From Anoxybacteroides rupiense (GTDB taxonomy: Bacteria; Bacillota; Bacilli; Bacillales; Anoxybacillaceae), in NCBI RefSeq assembly GCF_014196195.1, contig NZ_JACIDF010000013.1:20142-68014 (forward strand): DNA of 47,873 nt, given 5' to 3'. Made by a program: the position numbers and the translations under genes. The notes under the pieces are model-generated. The model ran no database searches. It was not told where the DNA came from and worked only from the letters and a program-made list of their open reading frames with translations. Numbering within the stretch: position 1 is the first letter of the stretch; the number at the start of each line of letters is the position of its first letter. Shown here piece by piece: positions 1-13,837 of this stretch.

Positions 1-75
1 AACGACGAATTTGCCATACTTGGCATCTTCGCTGATTTCAACCGTCTCGATTTTTGGCTTTTCGATTTCGATCAT
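1..75 (-). CDS. rpoA: RNA polymerase alpha subunit, N-terminal fragment (cut by window edge)
   Basis: Only the first 25 codons are inside the window. They begin MIEIEKPKIETVEIS, which matches the start of RpoA of Bacillus. Alpha assembles the RNA polymerase core through its N-terminal domain and contacts DNA and activators through its C-terminal domain. AAGGAGG lies about 12 bases before the ATG. A closer out-of-frame ATG opens a four-codon reading frame whose stop overlaps the rpoA start (ATGA); this may be chance. The gene ends the S10-spc-alpha cluster here, after a 177-base gap from rpsK. The family and start are certain; the rest of the protein is not visible. Confidence 0.96.
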   Translation of the reverse strand, partial: MIEIEKPKIETVEISEDAKYGKFVV

Positions 76-252
76 GATCTATACATACCCTCCTTCAAAA
101 CGTCGAAACCCCGACCAAACGATATGCGTCTAATCGAAATTCCCCCATGAATCAGTTCCCGAATGTGCGCATTAAATGAGTAAAGCTTCTCTGCTAGAAA
201 ACGATATCATATCCCATTATTGACAAGAGGATACAAAATCTATACAGAGAAA

Positions 253-663
<411 letters not shown>

Positions 664-667
664 CTAA

Positions 668-1033
668 TTATTTTTTCTTATTCGCTACTGTGCGGCGCGG
701 ACCTTTACGTGTGCGAGCATTGTTTTTCGTATTTTGACCGCGAACTGGCAAGCCGCGGCGATGACGAAGGCCACGGTAGCAGCCAATTTCCATCAGACGT
801 TTAATATTTAAAGATACTTCACGACGAAGATCTCCTTCTACTTTTAAGCGGTCAACAATTTCACGGATTTTCCCTAATTCTTCTTCTGTTAAATCGCGAA
901 CGCGAGTATCTTCAGAAACACCTGCTTCTGCTAGAATTTTTTGTGCAGTTGGTTTACCGATACCGTAAATGTATGTTAAAGAAATAACTACACGTTTCTC
1001 ACGAGGAATATCTACACCTGCAATACGTGCCAT
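668..1033 (-). CDS. rpsM: 30S ribosomal protein S13
   Basis: S13 sits in the head of the small subunit and bridges to the large subunit and the P-site tRNA. The product has 121 residues. It starts [20 protein letters not shown], has the helix-two-turn-helix region around [17 protein letters not shown], and ends in a basic tail ([14 protein letters not shown]) that reaches the P site. AAGGAGG is placed correctly before the ATG. Neighbours are rpmJ upstream and rpsK downstream, the usual Bacillus order. Confidence 0.98.
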   Translation of the reverse strand: MARIAGVDIPREKRVVISLTYIYGIGKPTAQKILAEAGVSEDTRVRDLTEEELGKIREIVDRLKVEGDLRREVSLNIKRLMEIGCYRGLRHRRGLPVRGQNTKNNARTRKGPRRTVANKKK

Positions 1034-1055
1034 AATTTTTACACCTCCTTAAAAA

Positions 1056-1175
<120 letters not shown>

Positions 1176-1203
1176 TTACCTCCTTGTTCATGCGGAGTAC
1201 TGA

Positions 1204-1422
1204 TTATTTATAACGGTACGTAATTCTGCCACGAGTTAAATCGTATGGAGATAATTCTACCGTAACTTTATCTCCAGGTAAAATACGAATGAAATGCATG
1301 CGAATTTTACCAGAAACATGTGCTAACACTGTGTGGCCATTTTCAAGCTCCACCTTAAACATTGCATTAGGCAATGTCTCAACAACTGTTCCTTCCACTT
1401 CAATTACATCGTCCTTCGCCAT
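1204..1422 (-). CDS. infA: Translation initiation factor IF-1
   Basis: IF-1 is a single OB-fold protein that occupies the A site during initiation and strengthens IF-2 and IF-3 action. The chosen start gives 72 residues ([20 protein letters not shown]), the standard size. An upstream extension to 1455 is open but lacks a ribosome-binding site, while AAGGGAG lies correctly before the ATG at 1422. The start lies 23 bases inside the end of the upstream KOW-domain gene, which suggests translational coupling. The rRNA-contact region [17 protein letters not shown] is intact. Confidence 0.98.
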   Translation of the reverse strand: MAKDDVIEVEGTVVETLPNAMFKVELENGHTVLAHVSGKIRMHFIRILPGDKVTVELSPYDLTRGRITYRYK

Positions 1423-1720
1423 GGATCGGCTCTCCCTTCTTCGAATCAGTAACATATTTCATTAATGCATAACGCAATTTACCGTTTGTCACACGACCAG
1501 TTTCAAGGATGCTGTTTTTAACTTCCGGGGAAATAATGTCTAGCAACTTTATATGCTGGACATTCTTCTTTTTCGGGAAGTCAAACTTCCGCTTGCTTCC
1601 ATCAGCAAGCAGAACAAACCGCTCATCAACGATTCCAACAACGACAGCATATTGCCCTGCTTCACGACCATGTGTAATCAACACAATTTGTCCGATTTGG
1701 CATGGTGAGCCTGTATGCAA
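1400..1720 (-). CDS. KOW-domain RNA-binding protein (YbzG-like)
   Basis: The small product (about 106 residues) has an N-terminal KOW/L14e-like segment ([20 protein letters not shown]) followed by [16 protein letters not shown] and PKKKNVQHI. Such proteins occur between map and infA in Bacilli, where they resemble the L14e/L27e family; I know of no established function, though a ribosome or RNA role is likely. Start choice: a GTG at 1729 is possible, but AAGGTG six bases before the TTG at 1720 makes that codon the better start. The 3' end overlaps infA by 23 bases, so the two are probably translationally coupled. Confidence 0.85.
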   Translation of the reverse strand: MHTGSPCQIGQIVLITHGREAGQYAVVVGIVDERFVLLADGSKRKFDFPKKKNVQHIKLLDIISPEVKNSILETGRVTNGKLRYALMKYVTDSKKGEPIHGEGRCN

Positions 1721-1735
1721 TGATTTCACCTTCGA

Positions 1736-2481
1736 TTAGAGGGTAGTTAAAATCTCATAGCCGGTCTCTGTAATGGCGATTGTATGCTCAAAATGAGCGC
1801 ACATTTTTCCGTCTACTGTTACAACTGTCCAATCATCTTCAAGCGTTCTTACATAACGGCTCCCCGCATTCACCATCGGTTCAATGCACAATACCATGCC
1901 TGGCTTCAGCCGTGGCCCTTTATTTGGCGGGCCATAATGTGGAATTTGCGGGTCTTCATGTAAGTTTTGACCAATTCCATGCCCGACATACTCGCGGACA
2001 ATTGAAAAATGGTGTGCTTCTACATATGTTTGAATAGCATGAGAAATATTGGATAAGCGGACTCCTGGCTTCGCTTCCTTTAAACCTATATATAAAGATT
2101 GTTCCGTCACTTCTAGAAGCTTTTTCGTTTCGTCAGCAATTGGGCCGACTGGATACGTCCAAGCTGAATCAGCATGGTAGCCATTATATTGAGCACCGAT
2201 ATCAATGCTAATGATATCGCCCTCTTCTAAAACGCGGTTACCAGGGATGCCGTGCACCAGCTCTTCATTCACTGAAGCGCAAATGCTGCCCGGGAATCCG
2301 TTGTATCCTTTAAAAGAAGGAGTGGCTCCATGCTGGCGAATGACTTTTTCAGCGATTTGATCAAGCTCTTTAGTAGTGATTCCAGGCTGAATATGTTTTT
2401 GCAATTCTTGGTGAGTAAGAGCTACGATTCGCCCAGCTTCACGCATCACTTCGATTTCACGAGGGGTTTTGCAAATGATCA

Positions 2482-2482
<1 letters not shown>
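1736..2482 (-). CDS. map: Methionine aminopeptidase, type I
   Basis: The enzyme removes the initiator methionine from new proteins after deformylation. The 248-residue product has the pita-bread metal ligands: the two aspartates in [17 protein letters not shown], the histidine in [15 protein letters not shown], and glutamates in CIEPMVN and FEHTIAIT. The ATG overlaps the adk stop by one base (TAATG), so it is probably coupled to adk. Linkage with secY and adk is typical of Firmicutes. Nothing unusual was seen. Confidence 0.98.
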
Positions 2483-3144
<662 letters not shown>

Positions 3145-3189
3145 TCAACTCTAGTGAGGTAGAGGGAATGAACTCCCCCGCAAACCTCT

Positions 3190-4482
3190 TTACTTAATGA
3201 AACCTTTGTAATGTCGTTTAACTAATTGACTTTCAAGCTGCTTCATGGTTTCAAGCGCAACTCCAATCACAATCAGCAAGCTCGTTCCACCGATTCGAGC
3301 AGAATCTGGCAAATTAGCAACCTTGACAAAAAATACAGGAAGAACAGCGATTACTGCTAAAAATATTGAACCAACAAATGTGAGACGATAAAGAACTTTG
3401 GTTACGTATTCTTGAGTGTTTCTTCCTGGGCGAATGCCTGGAATATATCCACCTTGTTTTTTCAGATTGTCCGCCATTTGCTCCGGGTTCACTTGAACAA
3501 AGGCATAGAAGTACGTAAAGGCAATAATTAATGCCACATATATAATCATACCAACTGGCTGTGTATAATCAAACGTTTTCTTGATCCACAATGTTACATC
3601 ATTCGAGCCGAAAAACGATGCAATTGTCGGTGGTGCAACAATAAACGACACCGCAAAAATAACAGGAATAACCCCTGCCGGATTTACTTTTAACGGCAAA
3701 TGAGTAGAGTGACCGCCTACCGGACTGCGTCCCTCCAATCGCTTTGCATACTGAATTGGAATCTTTCTAAACGCTTGTTGAACGTAGATGACTCCAACAA
3801 TGATGGCAATCACAGCTAAAGCGATAAGAAGCACCGTTACAATTCTTAAAAATAGCTGATCACCAGCGTTTTCAAACTGCTGGGCGTAAATTTGGTTAAG
3901 AGTAGAAGGGATTCCCGAAACGATACCCGCAAAGATGATAATGGAGATTCCGTTTCCTACTCCCTTTGCTGTAATTTGTTCTCCTAACCACATTAAAAAC
4001 GATGTACCCGCAGTTAATACAAGCGCGATAAGCAAATATGTCGGCACTCCAGGATTTTTAATTAACATGCCATTTGTCATATTGTTAAAGCCGTATGACA
4101 TACCGAATGCTTCGATGAAGCCAAGCACAATCGTAAAGTAGCGGGTAAACTGAGCTAATTTACGTCGTCCAACCTCTCCTTGTTTGGACCATTCCGTAAA
4201 TTTAGGAACAACATCCATCTGTAGCAGCTGTACGATGATGGATGCTGTAATGTAAGGCATAACCCCCATAGCAAAAATGGAGAAGTTTTTTAAAGCCCCT
4301 CCCCCAAATGTATTGAGAACGCCGAACACATTTAACTGGTCTTGCATTTTCAATACATCAGCGTTCACGCTTGGAACAGGAATAAACGTCCCAATCCGGA
4401 ACACAATGAGCATAAGGAGGGTGAACAGAATTTTCTTTCTTATGTCACCCACGCGCATAAAGTTGGAGATTGTTCGAAACAT
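3190..4482 (-). CDS. secY: Preprotein translocase subunit SecY
   Basis: SecY is the membrane channel of the Sec system. The 430-residue product has about ten hydrophobic segments, starting with the one after MRVGDIRKKILFTLL. The family signature GLGNGIS-like stretch appears as AKGVGNGISIIIF and the cytoplasmic loop region as RPGRNTQEYVTK. The start overlaps the rplO stop by one base, with GAGGTGA inside the rplO end as ribosome-binding site. SecE is encoded in this window at 31.1 kb; SecG is not seen. Confidence 0.98.
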   Translation of the reverse strand: MFRTISNFMRVGDIRKKILFTLLMLIVFRIGTFIPVPSVNADVLKMQDQLNVFGVLNTFGGGALKNFSIFAMGVMPYITASIIVQLLQMDVVPKFTEWSKQGEVGRRKLAQFTRYFTIVLGFIEAFGMSYGFNNMTNGMLIKNPGVPTYLLIALVLTAGTSFLMWLGEQITAKGVGNGISIIIFAGIVSGIPSTLNQIYAQQFENAGDQLFLRIVTVLLIALAVIAIIVGVIYVQQAFRKIPIQYAKRLEGRSPVGGHSTHLPLKVNPAGVIPVIFAVSFIVAPPTIASFFGSNDVTLWIKKTFDYTQPVGMIIYVALIIAFTYFYAFVQVNPEQMADNLKKQGGYIPGIRPGRNTQEYVTKVLYRLTFVGSIFLAVIAVLPVFFVKVANLPDSARIGGTSLLIVIGVALETMKQLESQLVKRHYKGFIK

Positions 4483-4922
4483 TAAATCACCTCAGTTTTA
4501 CCGCCAGCAGCTTCAATCGCTTCTTTTGCAGCAGAGGAGAATTTATGTGCTTTCACTGTTAATTTTTTCTCAATTTGACCATTTCCTAAAATTTTCAAAC
4601 CAGCTTTCAGCTTGCTGATTACACCTGTTTCTAAAAGAAGCTCAGGTGTTACTTCTGTGCCATCTTCAAAGCGGTTGAGCGTATCAAGATTTACGATCGC
4701 ATATTCTTTTCGATTGATGTTTGTAAAGCCGCGTTTTGGAAGACGACGGAATAAAGGAGTTTGACCACCTTCAAAACCAAGTCTTACACCGCCACCTGAA
4801 CGAGCATTCTGTCCTTTGTGACCTTTACCAGACGTTTTACCGTTACCAGAACCGATACCACGACCCACACGGTTACGTTCTTTGCGGGAGCCTGGTGCTG
4901 GTTGTAATTCATGAAGTTTCAT
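4482..4922 (-). CDS. rplO: 50S ribosomal protein L15
   Basis: L15 is a late-assembly protein of the large subunit. The 146-residue product has the long basic glycine-rich N-terminal extension ([20 protein letters not shown]) that threads into 23S rRNA and a globular C-terminal half ending [16 protein letters not shown] precedes the ATG. It lies 23 bases after rpmD and is joined by a one-base overlap to secY, so translation of SecY may depend on ribosomes finishing L15. Confidence 0.98.
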   Translation of the reverse strand: MKLHELQPAPGSRKERNRVGRGIGSGNGKTSGKGHKGQNARSGGGVRLGFEGGQTPLFRRLPKRGFTNINRKEYAIVNLDTLNRFEDGTEVTPELLLETGVISKLKAGLKILGNGQIEKKLTVKAHKFSSAAKEAIEAAGGKTEVI

Positions 4923-4945
4923 CGCGAGGCACCTCCTTATACTAA

Positions 4946-5134
4946 TTATTGTTCTAGCTCTTGTACTTTCACAAGATGCGATACTTTATTAATCATTCCG
5001 CGAATCGCTGGATTATCGTTATGAACAACTGTTTGATGCAATTTTCGCAAACCTAAAGTTTTTACAGTGACACGTTGATCTTCAGGACGACCAATCACGC
5101 TGCGAGTGAGGGTAATCGCTAATTTTTTCGCCAT
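4946..5134 (-). CDS. rpmD: 50S ribosomal protein L30
   Basis: This small ferredoxin-fold protein binds 23S rRNA. The product has 62 residues: [20 protein letters not shown], then [20 protein letters not shown] and [12 protein letters not shown], all family-typical. GGAGG lies before the ATG. It is between rpsE (14 bases upstream) and rplO. Confidence 0.98.
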   Translation of the reverse strand: MAKKLAITLTRSVIGRPEDQRVTVKTLGLRKLHQTVVHNDNPAIRGMINKVSHLVKVQELEQ

Positions 5135-5148
5135 TTGTATTTCCCTCC

Positions 5149-5649
5149 TTATCCTAACAGTTCCTCAACTGTTTTACCACGCAATTTTGCTACATCTTCT
5201 GCGCGTTTCAATTGTTTTAAGCCGTCGATTGTCGCGCGCACCATGTTGACAGGCGTGTTAGAACCGATGGATTTAGATAGAATGTCACTTACTCCTGCTA
5301 ATTCAAGTACTGCACGAGCTGGACCACCTGCGATAACTCCTGTACCTTCAGAAGCCGGCTTTAAGATGATTTCACCCGCACCAAAGTGGCCGACTACTTC
5401 ATGAGGAATGGTTGTACCAACGATCGGCACTGTAATCAAGTTTTTCTTAGCATCTTCAATCGCTTTGCGAATCGCATCTGGAACCTCTTGAGCCTTTCCA
5501 GTTCCAAATCCGACATGACCGTTCTTGTCACCAACAACAACAAGAGCAGCGAAACGGAATCGACGTCCACCTTTTACTACTTTTGCTACACGGTTAACGG
5601 CAACTACGCGTTCTTCAAGTTCAAGTTTATTTGGATCAATGCGACGCAT
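5149..5649 (-). CDS. rpsE: 30S ribosomal protein S5
   Basis: S5 lies at the mRNA entry side and helps decoding accuracy and helicase activity. The 166-residue product has the N-terminal double-stranded RNA-binding fold ([21 protein letters not shown]) and the C-terminal domain ([20 protein letters not shown]). The loop [12 protein letters not shown], where spectinomycin-resistance changes occur in other bacteria, looks wild type. AAGGAGG lies about eight bases upstream of the ATG. Confidence 0.98.
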   Translation of the reverse strand: MRRIDPNKLELEERVVAVNRVAKVVKGGRRFRFAALVVVGDKNGHVGFGTGKAQEVPDAIRKAIEDAKKNLITVPIVGTTIPHEVVGHFGAGEIILKPASEGTGVIAGGPARAVLELAGVSDILSKSIGSNTPVNMVRATIDGLKQLKRAEDVAKLRGKTVEELLG

Positions 5650-5668
5650 CTCTGTCCCTCCTTTATAA

Positions 5669-6031
5669 TTAGAATTCTAACCCAGCTTCGCGAGCAGCGT
5701 CAGCAAGTGCTTTTACACGGCCATGATATAAGTATCCACCGCGGTCAAATACTACGCTTTTAATTCCTTTTTCTAATGCGCGTTTTGCAACTAATTCGCC
5801 CACTTTTTGTGCTGCATCTACATTTCCAGTTGCGTCTAAGTTGAACTCTTTATCAAGTGTAGAAGCACTAACAATGGTTACAGCTTTGACATCATCAATA
5901 ATTTGTGCATAAATGTGCTTGTTGGAACGGAACACATTTAAGCGTGGACGTTCAGCAGTTCCAAATAATTTTCTCCGAACGCGAGCATGTCTTTTTTTGC
6001 GAACTGCGTTTTTATCAAGCTTAGTGATCAT
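5669..6031 (-). CDS. rplR: 50S ribosomal protein L18
   Basis: L18 binds 5S rRNA and joins it to the large subunit. The chosen ATG gives 120 residues starting [20 protein letters not shown], the usual Bacillus length. A longer reading back to 6049 has no better ribosome-binding site, whereas AAAGGAG sits at correct distance from 6031. Motifs include [16 protein letters not shown] and [23 protein letters not shown]. Its partner L5 is encoded 1.3 kb upstream in the same operon. Confidence 0.97.
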   Translation of the reverse strand: MITKLDKNAVRKKRHARVRRKLFGTAERPRLNVFRSNKHIYAQIIDDVKAVTIVSASTLDKEFNLDATGNVDAAQKVGELVAKRALEKGIKSVVFDRGGYLYHGRVKALADAAREAGLEF

Positions 6032-6063
6032 TTCCGTCACTCCTTTCATTTACCTAAGCAGCA

Positions 6064-6603
6064 TTATTTCTTACCTGTTTTACCTTCTTTACGACGTACA
6101 ACTTCGCCTTCGTAACGAATACCTTTTCCTTTGTATGGTTCTGGAGAGCGTACCGCACGAATGTTTGCTGCTAATTCACCAACACGTTGTTTGTCCGCAC
6201 CTTTAACAACAATTTTTGTTTGTGAAGGAACCTCAATTTCAAGACCCTCTTCTGGCTCAATTTCAACAGGATGAGAGTACCCGACACTAAGAACGAGCTT
6301 TTTGCCTTGTTTTGATGCACGATAACCGACCCCTACTAATTCAAGGCCTTTCTCGTATCCTTTTGAAACTCCTTCCACCATGTTCGCCAATAAGCTGCGT
6401 GTTGTACCGTGAAGAGTGCGATGCTCTTTTGCATCACTTGGACGAGAAACTGTGAGAATATTGTCTTCCACTGTGATTGTCATATCAGGATGGAAAGCAC
6501 GAGTCAATTCGCCTTTCGGTCCTTTTACTGTAACGGTGCTGCCGTTAACTGTTACTGTTACACCTGCAGGAATTTCGATTGGTTTTTTACCAACACGTGA
6601 CAT
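6064..6603 (-). CDS. rplF: 50S ribosomal protein L6
   Basis: L6 supports the sarcin-ricin loop and factor-binding region. The 179-residue product has the two repeated alpha/beta domains of the family. It starts [17 protein letters not shown] and carries the C-terminal signature [25 protein letters not shown] lies correctly before the ATG. It lies 31 bases after rpsH and 32 before rplR. Confidence 0.98.
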   Translation of the reverse strand: MSRVGKKPIEIPAGVTVTVNGSTVTVKGPKGELTRAFHPDMTITVEDNILTVSRPSDAKEHRTLHGTTRSLLANMVEGVSKGYEKGLELVGVGYRASKQGKKLVLSVGYSHPVEIEPEEGLEIEVPSQTKIVVKGADKQRVGELAANIRAVRSPEPYKGKGIRYEGEVVRRKEGKTGKK

Positions 6604-6634
6604 AACTTGACACCTCCATTCTTAAAAAGACTGA

Positions 6635-7033
6635 TTACCAGATGTATGCTAACACTTCGCCGCCAGTTCCTTTTTGACGCGCTTCTTTATCTGTTAAAAT
6701 TCCTTGAGACGTAGAAATAATAGCGATACCTAAACCGTTCAATACACGAGGCACTTCATTAGCTTTGGCATAAACGCGCAAACCAGGCTTGCTGATGCGT
6801 TTAAGACCAGTAATAACGCGCTCATTATTTGGACCGTATTTTAAGAAAATACGGAGAACACCTTGTTTGTTATCTTCGATGTATTCGACATCACGAATGA
6901 AGCCTTCACGTTTTAAGATTTCTGCGATTTCTTTCTTCATTTTCGAAGCAGGGACTTCAAGTTTTTCGTGACGCACCATGTTCGCATTACGAATGCGAGT
7001 AAGCATATCTGCAATTGGATCTGTCATCACCAT
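6635..7033 (-). CDS. rpsH: 30S ribosomal protein S8
   Basis: S8 binds helix 21 of 16S rRNA and is a primary assembly protein. The 132-residue product starts [18 protein letters not shown] and has the C-terminal RNA-binding signature [20 protein letters not shown] ending LAYIW. AAGGAGG lies before the start. In E. coli S8 represses its operon by binding near rplE; I saw no obvious copy of the 16S site around the rplE start here. Confidence 0.98.
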   Translation of the reverse strand: MVMTDPIADMLTRIRNANMVRHEKLEVPASKMKKEIAEILKREGFIRDVEYIEDNKQGVLRIFLKYGPNNERVITGLKRISKPGLRVYAKANEVPRVLNGLGIAIISTSQGILTDKEARQKGTGGEVLAYIW

Positions 7034-7066
7034 TATGTTTTACCTCCTTCCCAATTCACGGGTTGA

Positions 7067-7270
<204 letters not shown>

Positions 7271-7286
7271 TTATAAATGGGATTCA

Positions 7287-7847
<561 letters not shown>

Positions 7848-7853
7848 TCACGA

Positions 7854-8165
7854 TTATTTATCTAAAATTTCACCAGATTTTTTCGCGTAACGTACTTTTT
7901 TTCCATCTACTAATTTATAGCCTACGCGAGTTGGAGTTCCTGTTTTAGGATCTAAAGGCATTACGTTTGAAACGTGAATTGGTGCCTCTTTGCTAATAAT
8001 ACCGCCTTGAGGGTTTACTTGAGATGGTTTTGCGTGTTTTTTAACGATGTTTACTCCTTCTACAAGCACTCGGTTTTTCTTAGGGAACGCTGCAAGTACA
8101 ACCCCTTGCTTTCCTTTATCTTTACCAGAGATTACTTGTACTTTATCACCTTTTTTTACATGCAT
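7854..8165 (-). CDS. rplX: 50S ribosomal protein L24
   Basis: L24 is one of the two assembly-initiator proteins of the large subunit and lies near the exit tunnel. The start at 8165 gives 103 residues ([20 protein letters not shown]), the family length; an upstream in-frame start at 8177 would add four residues and lies too close to the AAGGAGG. The KOW motif covers [20 protein letters not shown]. The C-terminus KKSGEILDK is typical. Confidence 0.97.
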   Translation of the reverse strand: MHVKKGDKVQVISGKDKGKQGVVLAAFPKKNRVLVEGVNIVKKHAKPSQVNPQGGIISKEAPIHVSNVMPLDPKTGTPTRVGYKLVDGKKVRYAKKSGEILDK

Positions 8166-8202
8166 CGTAGTTCGCACCTCCTTGAAAGGCTTTTCCTATT
8201 CA

Positions 8203-8571
8203 TTAAATCACTTCTGGAGCTAGAGAAACGATTTTCATAAAATCTTTTTCACGTAATTCACGCGCAACTGGGCCGAAAATACGAGTTCCGCGTGGGCTTT
8301 TGTCGTCACGGATGATCACGCATGCGTTTTCGTCAAAGCGAATGTAAGAGCCGTCTGCGCGACGCACACCACGTTTTGTACGAACCACAACAGCTTTTAC
8401 AACTTGACCTTTTTTAACAACGCCACCTGGTGTTGCGTCCTTAACAGTCACTACAACAACATCGCCGATGTTCGCATAGCGACGACCGGAACCACCTAAC
8501 ACTTTAATGACAAGCACTTCACGCGCACCAGAGTTATCTGCAACCTTCATACGAGTTTCTTGTTGAATCAT
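8203..8571 (-). CDS. rplN: 50S ribosomal protein L14
   Basis: L14 lies at the subunit interface, forms bridge contacts with 16S rRNA and is the docking point of silencing factor RsfS. The 122-residue product starts [18 protein letters not shown], contains the [18 protein letters not shown] segment, and ends [21 protein letters not shown]. The ATG is preceded by a GGGAGG. It lies 44 bases after rpsQ and 37 before rplX. Confidence 0.98.
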   Translation of the reverse strand: MIQQETRMKVADNSGAREVLVIKVLGGSGRRYANIGDVVVVTVKDATPGGVVKKGQVVKAVVVRTKRGVRRADGSYIRFDENACVIIRDDKSPRGTRIFGPVARELREKDFMKIVSLAPEVI

Positions 8572-8615
8572 TTACGAAACCTCCCTTCGGAATTATATCA
8601 ATCATCCGAACATCA

Positions 8616-8879
8616 TTAAAGAATAATCGCTTTTTCCACTACTTCTACAAGACGGAAACGCTTTGTTGCAGAAAGCGGACGAGTTTCCATGATTTTTACG
8701 ATATCGCCAACTTTTGCTACGTTGTTTTCGTCATGCGCTTTATATTTTTTGGAGTATTTAACACGCTTTCCATAAAGCGGATGTTTTTTGTATGTTTCTA
8801 CAAGAACCGTCACCGTTTTGTCCATTTTGTCAGACACAACGCGGCCAATGTATACTTTACGTTGATTGCGTTCACTCAT
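8616..8879 (-). CDS. rpsQ: 30S ribosomal protein S17
   Basis: S17 is a primary 16S-binding protein with an OB fold. The 87-residue product starts [20 protein letters not shown] and holds the signature [27 protein letters not shown] precedes the ATG. It is 23 bases after rpmC, continuing the L16-L29-S17 order shared by most bacteria. Confidence 0.98.
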   Translation of the reverse strand: MSERNQRKVYIGRVVSDKMDKTVTVLVETYKKHPLYGKRVKYSKKYKAHDENNVAKVGDIVKIMETRPLSATKRFRLVEVVEKAIIL

Positions 8880-8902
8880 GTCGCGAACCTCCTCTCAAGC
8901 GT

Positions 8903-10186
<1,284 letters not shown>

Positions 10187-10189
10187 TGA

Positions 10190-10531
10190 TTATCCCTCCT
10201 TCTTTTCTGAAACAACGATCGTAATATGGCTTGTGCGTTTGTTGATCGCGCTCGCACGACCCATTGCGCGAGGACGGAAGCGTTTCAATGTTGGACCTTC
10301 ATCCACATATGCCTCTGTTACGACTAAATTGTTAACATCCATATCATAGTTATGCTCTGCATTCGCTACAGCAGATTTCAATACTTTCTCAATAATTGGA
10401 GAAGCAGCTTTAGGAGTATGACGAAGAATCGCTACTGCTTCACCTACTTGCTTTCCTCGAATCAAATCAATCACTAAACGAGCTTTACGAGGAGCAATAC
10501 GAACTGTTCTAGCAACAGCTTTAGCTTGCAT
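10190..10531 (-). CDS. rplV: 50S ribosomal protein L22
   Basis: L22 lines the exit tunnel with its long beta hairpin. The chosen start gives 113 residues ([20 protein letters not shown]), with AGGAGG seven bases upstream; an extension to 10549 would absorb this site and is rejected. The hairpin region [20 protein letters not shown] is intact, with no visible insertion or deletion of the kind that gives macrolide resistance. Confidence 0.97.
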   Translation of the reverse strand: MQAKAVARTVRIAPRKARLVIDLIRGKQVGEAVAILRHTPKAASPIIEKVLKSAVANAEHNYDMDVNNLVVTEAYVDEGPTLKRFRPRAMGRASAINKRTSHITIVVSEKKEG

Positions 10532-10548
10532 AAATGAGCCTCCTCTCA

Positions 10549-10827
10549 TTAACGTTTTGTTTTCTTATCATCGCCAGCATGACCTTTGTATGTGCGCGTT
10601 GGTGCGAATTCACCAAGCTTGTGTCCTACCATATCCTCTGTAATGTACACAGGTACATGTTTGCGTCCATCATATACCGCGATTGTGTGACCGATGAATT
10701 GTGGGAAAATCGTCGAACGACGAGACCATGTTTTAATTACTTGTTTTTGTCCAGTCTCATTTAACTTTTCAACTTTTTTCATTAAATGATCATCACAAAA
10801 AGGACCTTTTTTTAGGCTGCGACCCAT
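10549..10827 (-). CDS. rpsS: 30S ribosomal protein S19
   Basis: S19 pairs with S13 in the head of the small subunit. The 92-residue product starts [20 protein letters not shown] and contains [42 protein letters not shown] in two successive segments, and a basic tail. AGGGAGG precedes the ATG. A perfect 22-base palindrome lies just upstream between rplB and this gene. Confidence 0.98.
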   Translation of the reverse strand: MGRSLKKGPFCDDHLMKKVEKLNETGQKQVIKTWSRRSTIFPQFIGHTIAVYDGRKHVPVYITEDMVGHKLGEFAPTRTYKGHAGDDKKTKR

Positions 10828-10852
10828 AAATAAACCTCCCTTCGTGATTGTT

Positions 10853-10874
10853 CTACGGTTCTTAAGAACCGTAG
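10853..10874 (-). repeat. 22-base perfect palindrome between rplB and rpsS
   Basis: An 11-base arm is followed directly by its exact complement, with TTAA at the centre. In RNA it would fold into a hairpin of about nine pairs. No run of T follows on the transcribed strand, so it is not an ordinary terminator. It lies about 14 bases before the rpsS ribosome-binding site. It may be an mRNA processing or stability element within the S10 operon; that is inference. Confidence 0.6.
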
Positions 10875-10884
10875 TTCAACCCCG

Positions 10885-11736
<852 letters not shown>

Positions 11737-11742
11737 TTAAAC

Positions 11743-12030
11743 TTATACTTCGAACAATTCGATCTCTTTGCTGTCTGGTGTTAATGTCACAATCGCTTTG
11801 CGACGGCGGTTTGTAAGCCCGCTATAACGGCCAACTCGTTTGAACTTTCCTTTGTAGTTCATGATGTTGACTTTCGCAACCTTTACGCCAAAAATTGCTT
11901 CGACAGCATCTTTTACTTCTGTTTTGTTTGCTTTTACATCCACTTCGAATGTATATTTTTTCTCAGCCACTAAATTCATTGAGTTTTCAGTGATAACGGG
12001 GCGCTTAATAATATCGCGAGGATCTTTCAT
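11743..12030 (-). CDS. rplW: 50S ribosomal protein L23
   Basis: L23 lies at the tunnel exit and is the main docking site of trigger factor and SRP. The 95-residue product starts [20 protein letters not shown] and carries [20 protein letters not shown] and the loop [20 protein letters not shown]. The start overlaps the rplD stop by one base (TAATG), so translation is likely coupled. Confidence 0.98.
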   Translation of the reverse strand: MKDPRDIIKRPVITENSMNLVAEKKYTFEVDVKANKTEVKDAVEAIFGVKVAKVNIMNYKGKFKRVGRYSGLTNRRRKAIVTLTPDSKEIELFEV

Positions 12031-12653
12031 TATGCAAGCACCTCCTCTACTTTTTCCACGGCTGCTTTTGTAATCACAAGCTTATCGTGGTTTAACACAT
12101 CAAGCACGTTGATTCCGTTAGCAGCAACCACTGTTACTCCAGGAATGTTGCGTGCCGATAGCATGATATTTTCATTGATGTCCGCTGTTACGATTAACGC
12201 TTTGCGGTCTGCAGAAAGATTGCTTAAAATTTTCACCATTTCTTTTGTTTTTGGTGCTTCTAAAGCTAAGTTGTCTAATACAACAATGTTATTTTCAAGA
12301 ACTTTTGAAGACAAAGCAGATTTAATAGCTAAACGACGAACTTTCTTTGGAAGCTTGTAGCTGTAACTGCGTGGAACTGGACCAAACACAGTACCGCCGC
12401 CACGCCATTGTGGAGAGCGGATCGAACCTTGACGAGCACGTCCAGTACCTTTTTGGCGCCATGGTTTACGGCCACCGCCGCTTACTTCAGCGCGATTTTT
12501 CGTTTTGTGCGTTCCTTGACGCAAAGAAGCACGTTGCATAATCACTGCTTCAAATAACACATGTTTATTTGGCTCAATACCAAATACGGAATCGTTTAAT
12601 TCAATTTCTCCAACAGTTGCTCCGTTTTGGTTGTACAATGCTACTTTTGGCAT
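12030..12653 (-). CDS. rplD: 50S ribosomal protein L4
   Basis: L4 reaches into the exit tunnel with a long loop and represses the S10 operon in E. coli. The 207-residue product starts [20 protein letters not shown]; the tunnel loop covers [20 protein letters not shown], which appears wild type. AAGGAGG lies upstream. Whether L4 controls the structured rpsJ leader at 13.7 kb cannot be decided from the sequence. Confidence 0.98.
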   Translation of the reverse strand: MPKVALYNQNGATVGEIELNDSVFGIEPNKHVLFEAVIMQRASLRQGTHKTKNRAEVSGGGRKPWRQKGTGRARQGSIRSPQWRGGGTVFGPVPRSYSYKLPKKVRRLAIKSALSSKVLENNIVVLDNLALEAPKTKEMVKILSNLSADRKALIVTADINENIMLSARNIPGVTVVAANGINVLDVLNHDKLVITKAAVEKVEEVLA

Positions 12654-12680
12654 TGGATAATTCCTCCTTTCTTAAGAAAG

Positions 12681-13316
12681 TTATTTCACTTTTGCTTTAA
12701 CCGCACTTTTGATCACAACAAGTCCTTTATTTGGACCAGGTACATTTCCTTTAACAAGAAGCAGATTACGTTCTACATCTACTTTTACAATTTTCAAGTT
12801 TTGAACTGTAACACGCTCTCCGCCCATGCGACCTGGCAATTCTTTCGATTTAAATACGCGGTTTGGCGCAATAGGACCCATTGAACCAGGACGGCGATGA
12901 TAGCGAGAACCGTGAGCCATAGGTCCACGAGATTGGCCATGGCGCTTAATTGCACCTTGGAATCCTTTACCTTTTGAAACTCCTGTTACATCGATCATAT
13001 CGCCCTCAGCGAAAATATCAACTTTGACTTCCTGACCAACTTCGTATTCCGCTGCGTTAGCACCGCGGATTTCACGGATGAAGCGCTTAGGTGCAGTGTT
13101 CGCTTTGGCTACATGACCTTTTTCCGGTTTGTTGGCTAACTTTTCGCGTTTATCTTCAAAACCTAATTGGATTGCTTCATAGCCATCATTTTCAACTGTT
13201 TTCTTTTGAAGAACAACGTTAGGAGTCGCTTCAATTACCGTTACCGGAATTAGATCGCCGTTTTCTGCGAATACCTGCGTCATACCAATTTTTCTCCCTA
13301 AGATTCCTTTGGTCAT
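12681..13316 (-). CDS. rplC: 50S ribosomal protein L3
   Basis: L3 is an assembly-initiator protein with an extension to the peptidyl transferase centre. The 211-residue product starts [20 protein letters not shown]. The extension is visible in [20 protein letters not shown] and [26 protein letters not shown] precedes the ATG. It is the second gene of the S10 operon, 32 bases after rpsJ. Confidence 0.98.
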   Translation of the reverse strand: MTKGILGRKIGMTQVFAENGDLIPVTVIEATPNVVLQKKTVENDGYEAIQLGFEDKREKLANKPEKGHVAKANTAPKRFIREIRGANAAEYEVGQEVKVDIFAEGDMIDVTGVSKGKGFQGAIKRHGQSRGPMAHGSRYHRRPGSMGPIAPNRVFKSKELPGRMGGERVTVQNLKIVKVDVERNLLLVKGNVPGPNKGLVVIKSAVKAKVK

Positions 13317-13348
13317 TTGTCACACCTCCTATAAATTCGTTTTTACAA

Positions 13349-13783
<435 letters not shown>

Positions 13784-13789
13784 TTAGAT

Positions 13790-13818
13790 ATTATACAGAT
13801 ATCTATAATGAAATGCAA
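13790..13818 (-). promoter_or_regulatory. Promoter of the S10-spc-alpha operon
   Basis: On the minus strand TTGCAT (-35, 13813-13818) is followed after 17 bases by TATAAT (-10, 13790-13795), a strong sigma-A match. The -35 lies in an inverted repeat: ATGCAAAGC ... GCTTGCAT, arms at 13829-13837 and 13813-13820. A repressor or structural role is possible but unproven. Transcription would start near 13783. Confidence 0.85.
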
Positions 13819-13837
13819 GCAAAATCTCGCTTTGCAT

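Noticed and set aside
76-252. Possible promoter between rpsK and rpoA (TTGTCA and TATGAT)
   Set aside because: The two boxes are only nine bases apart, so they cannot form one sigma-A promoter.
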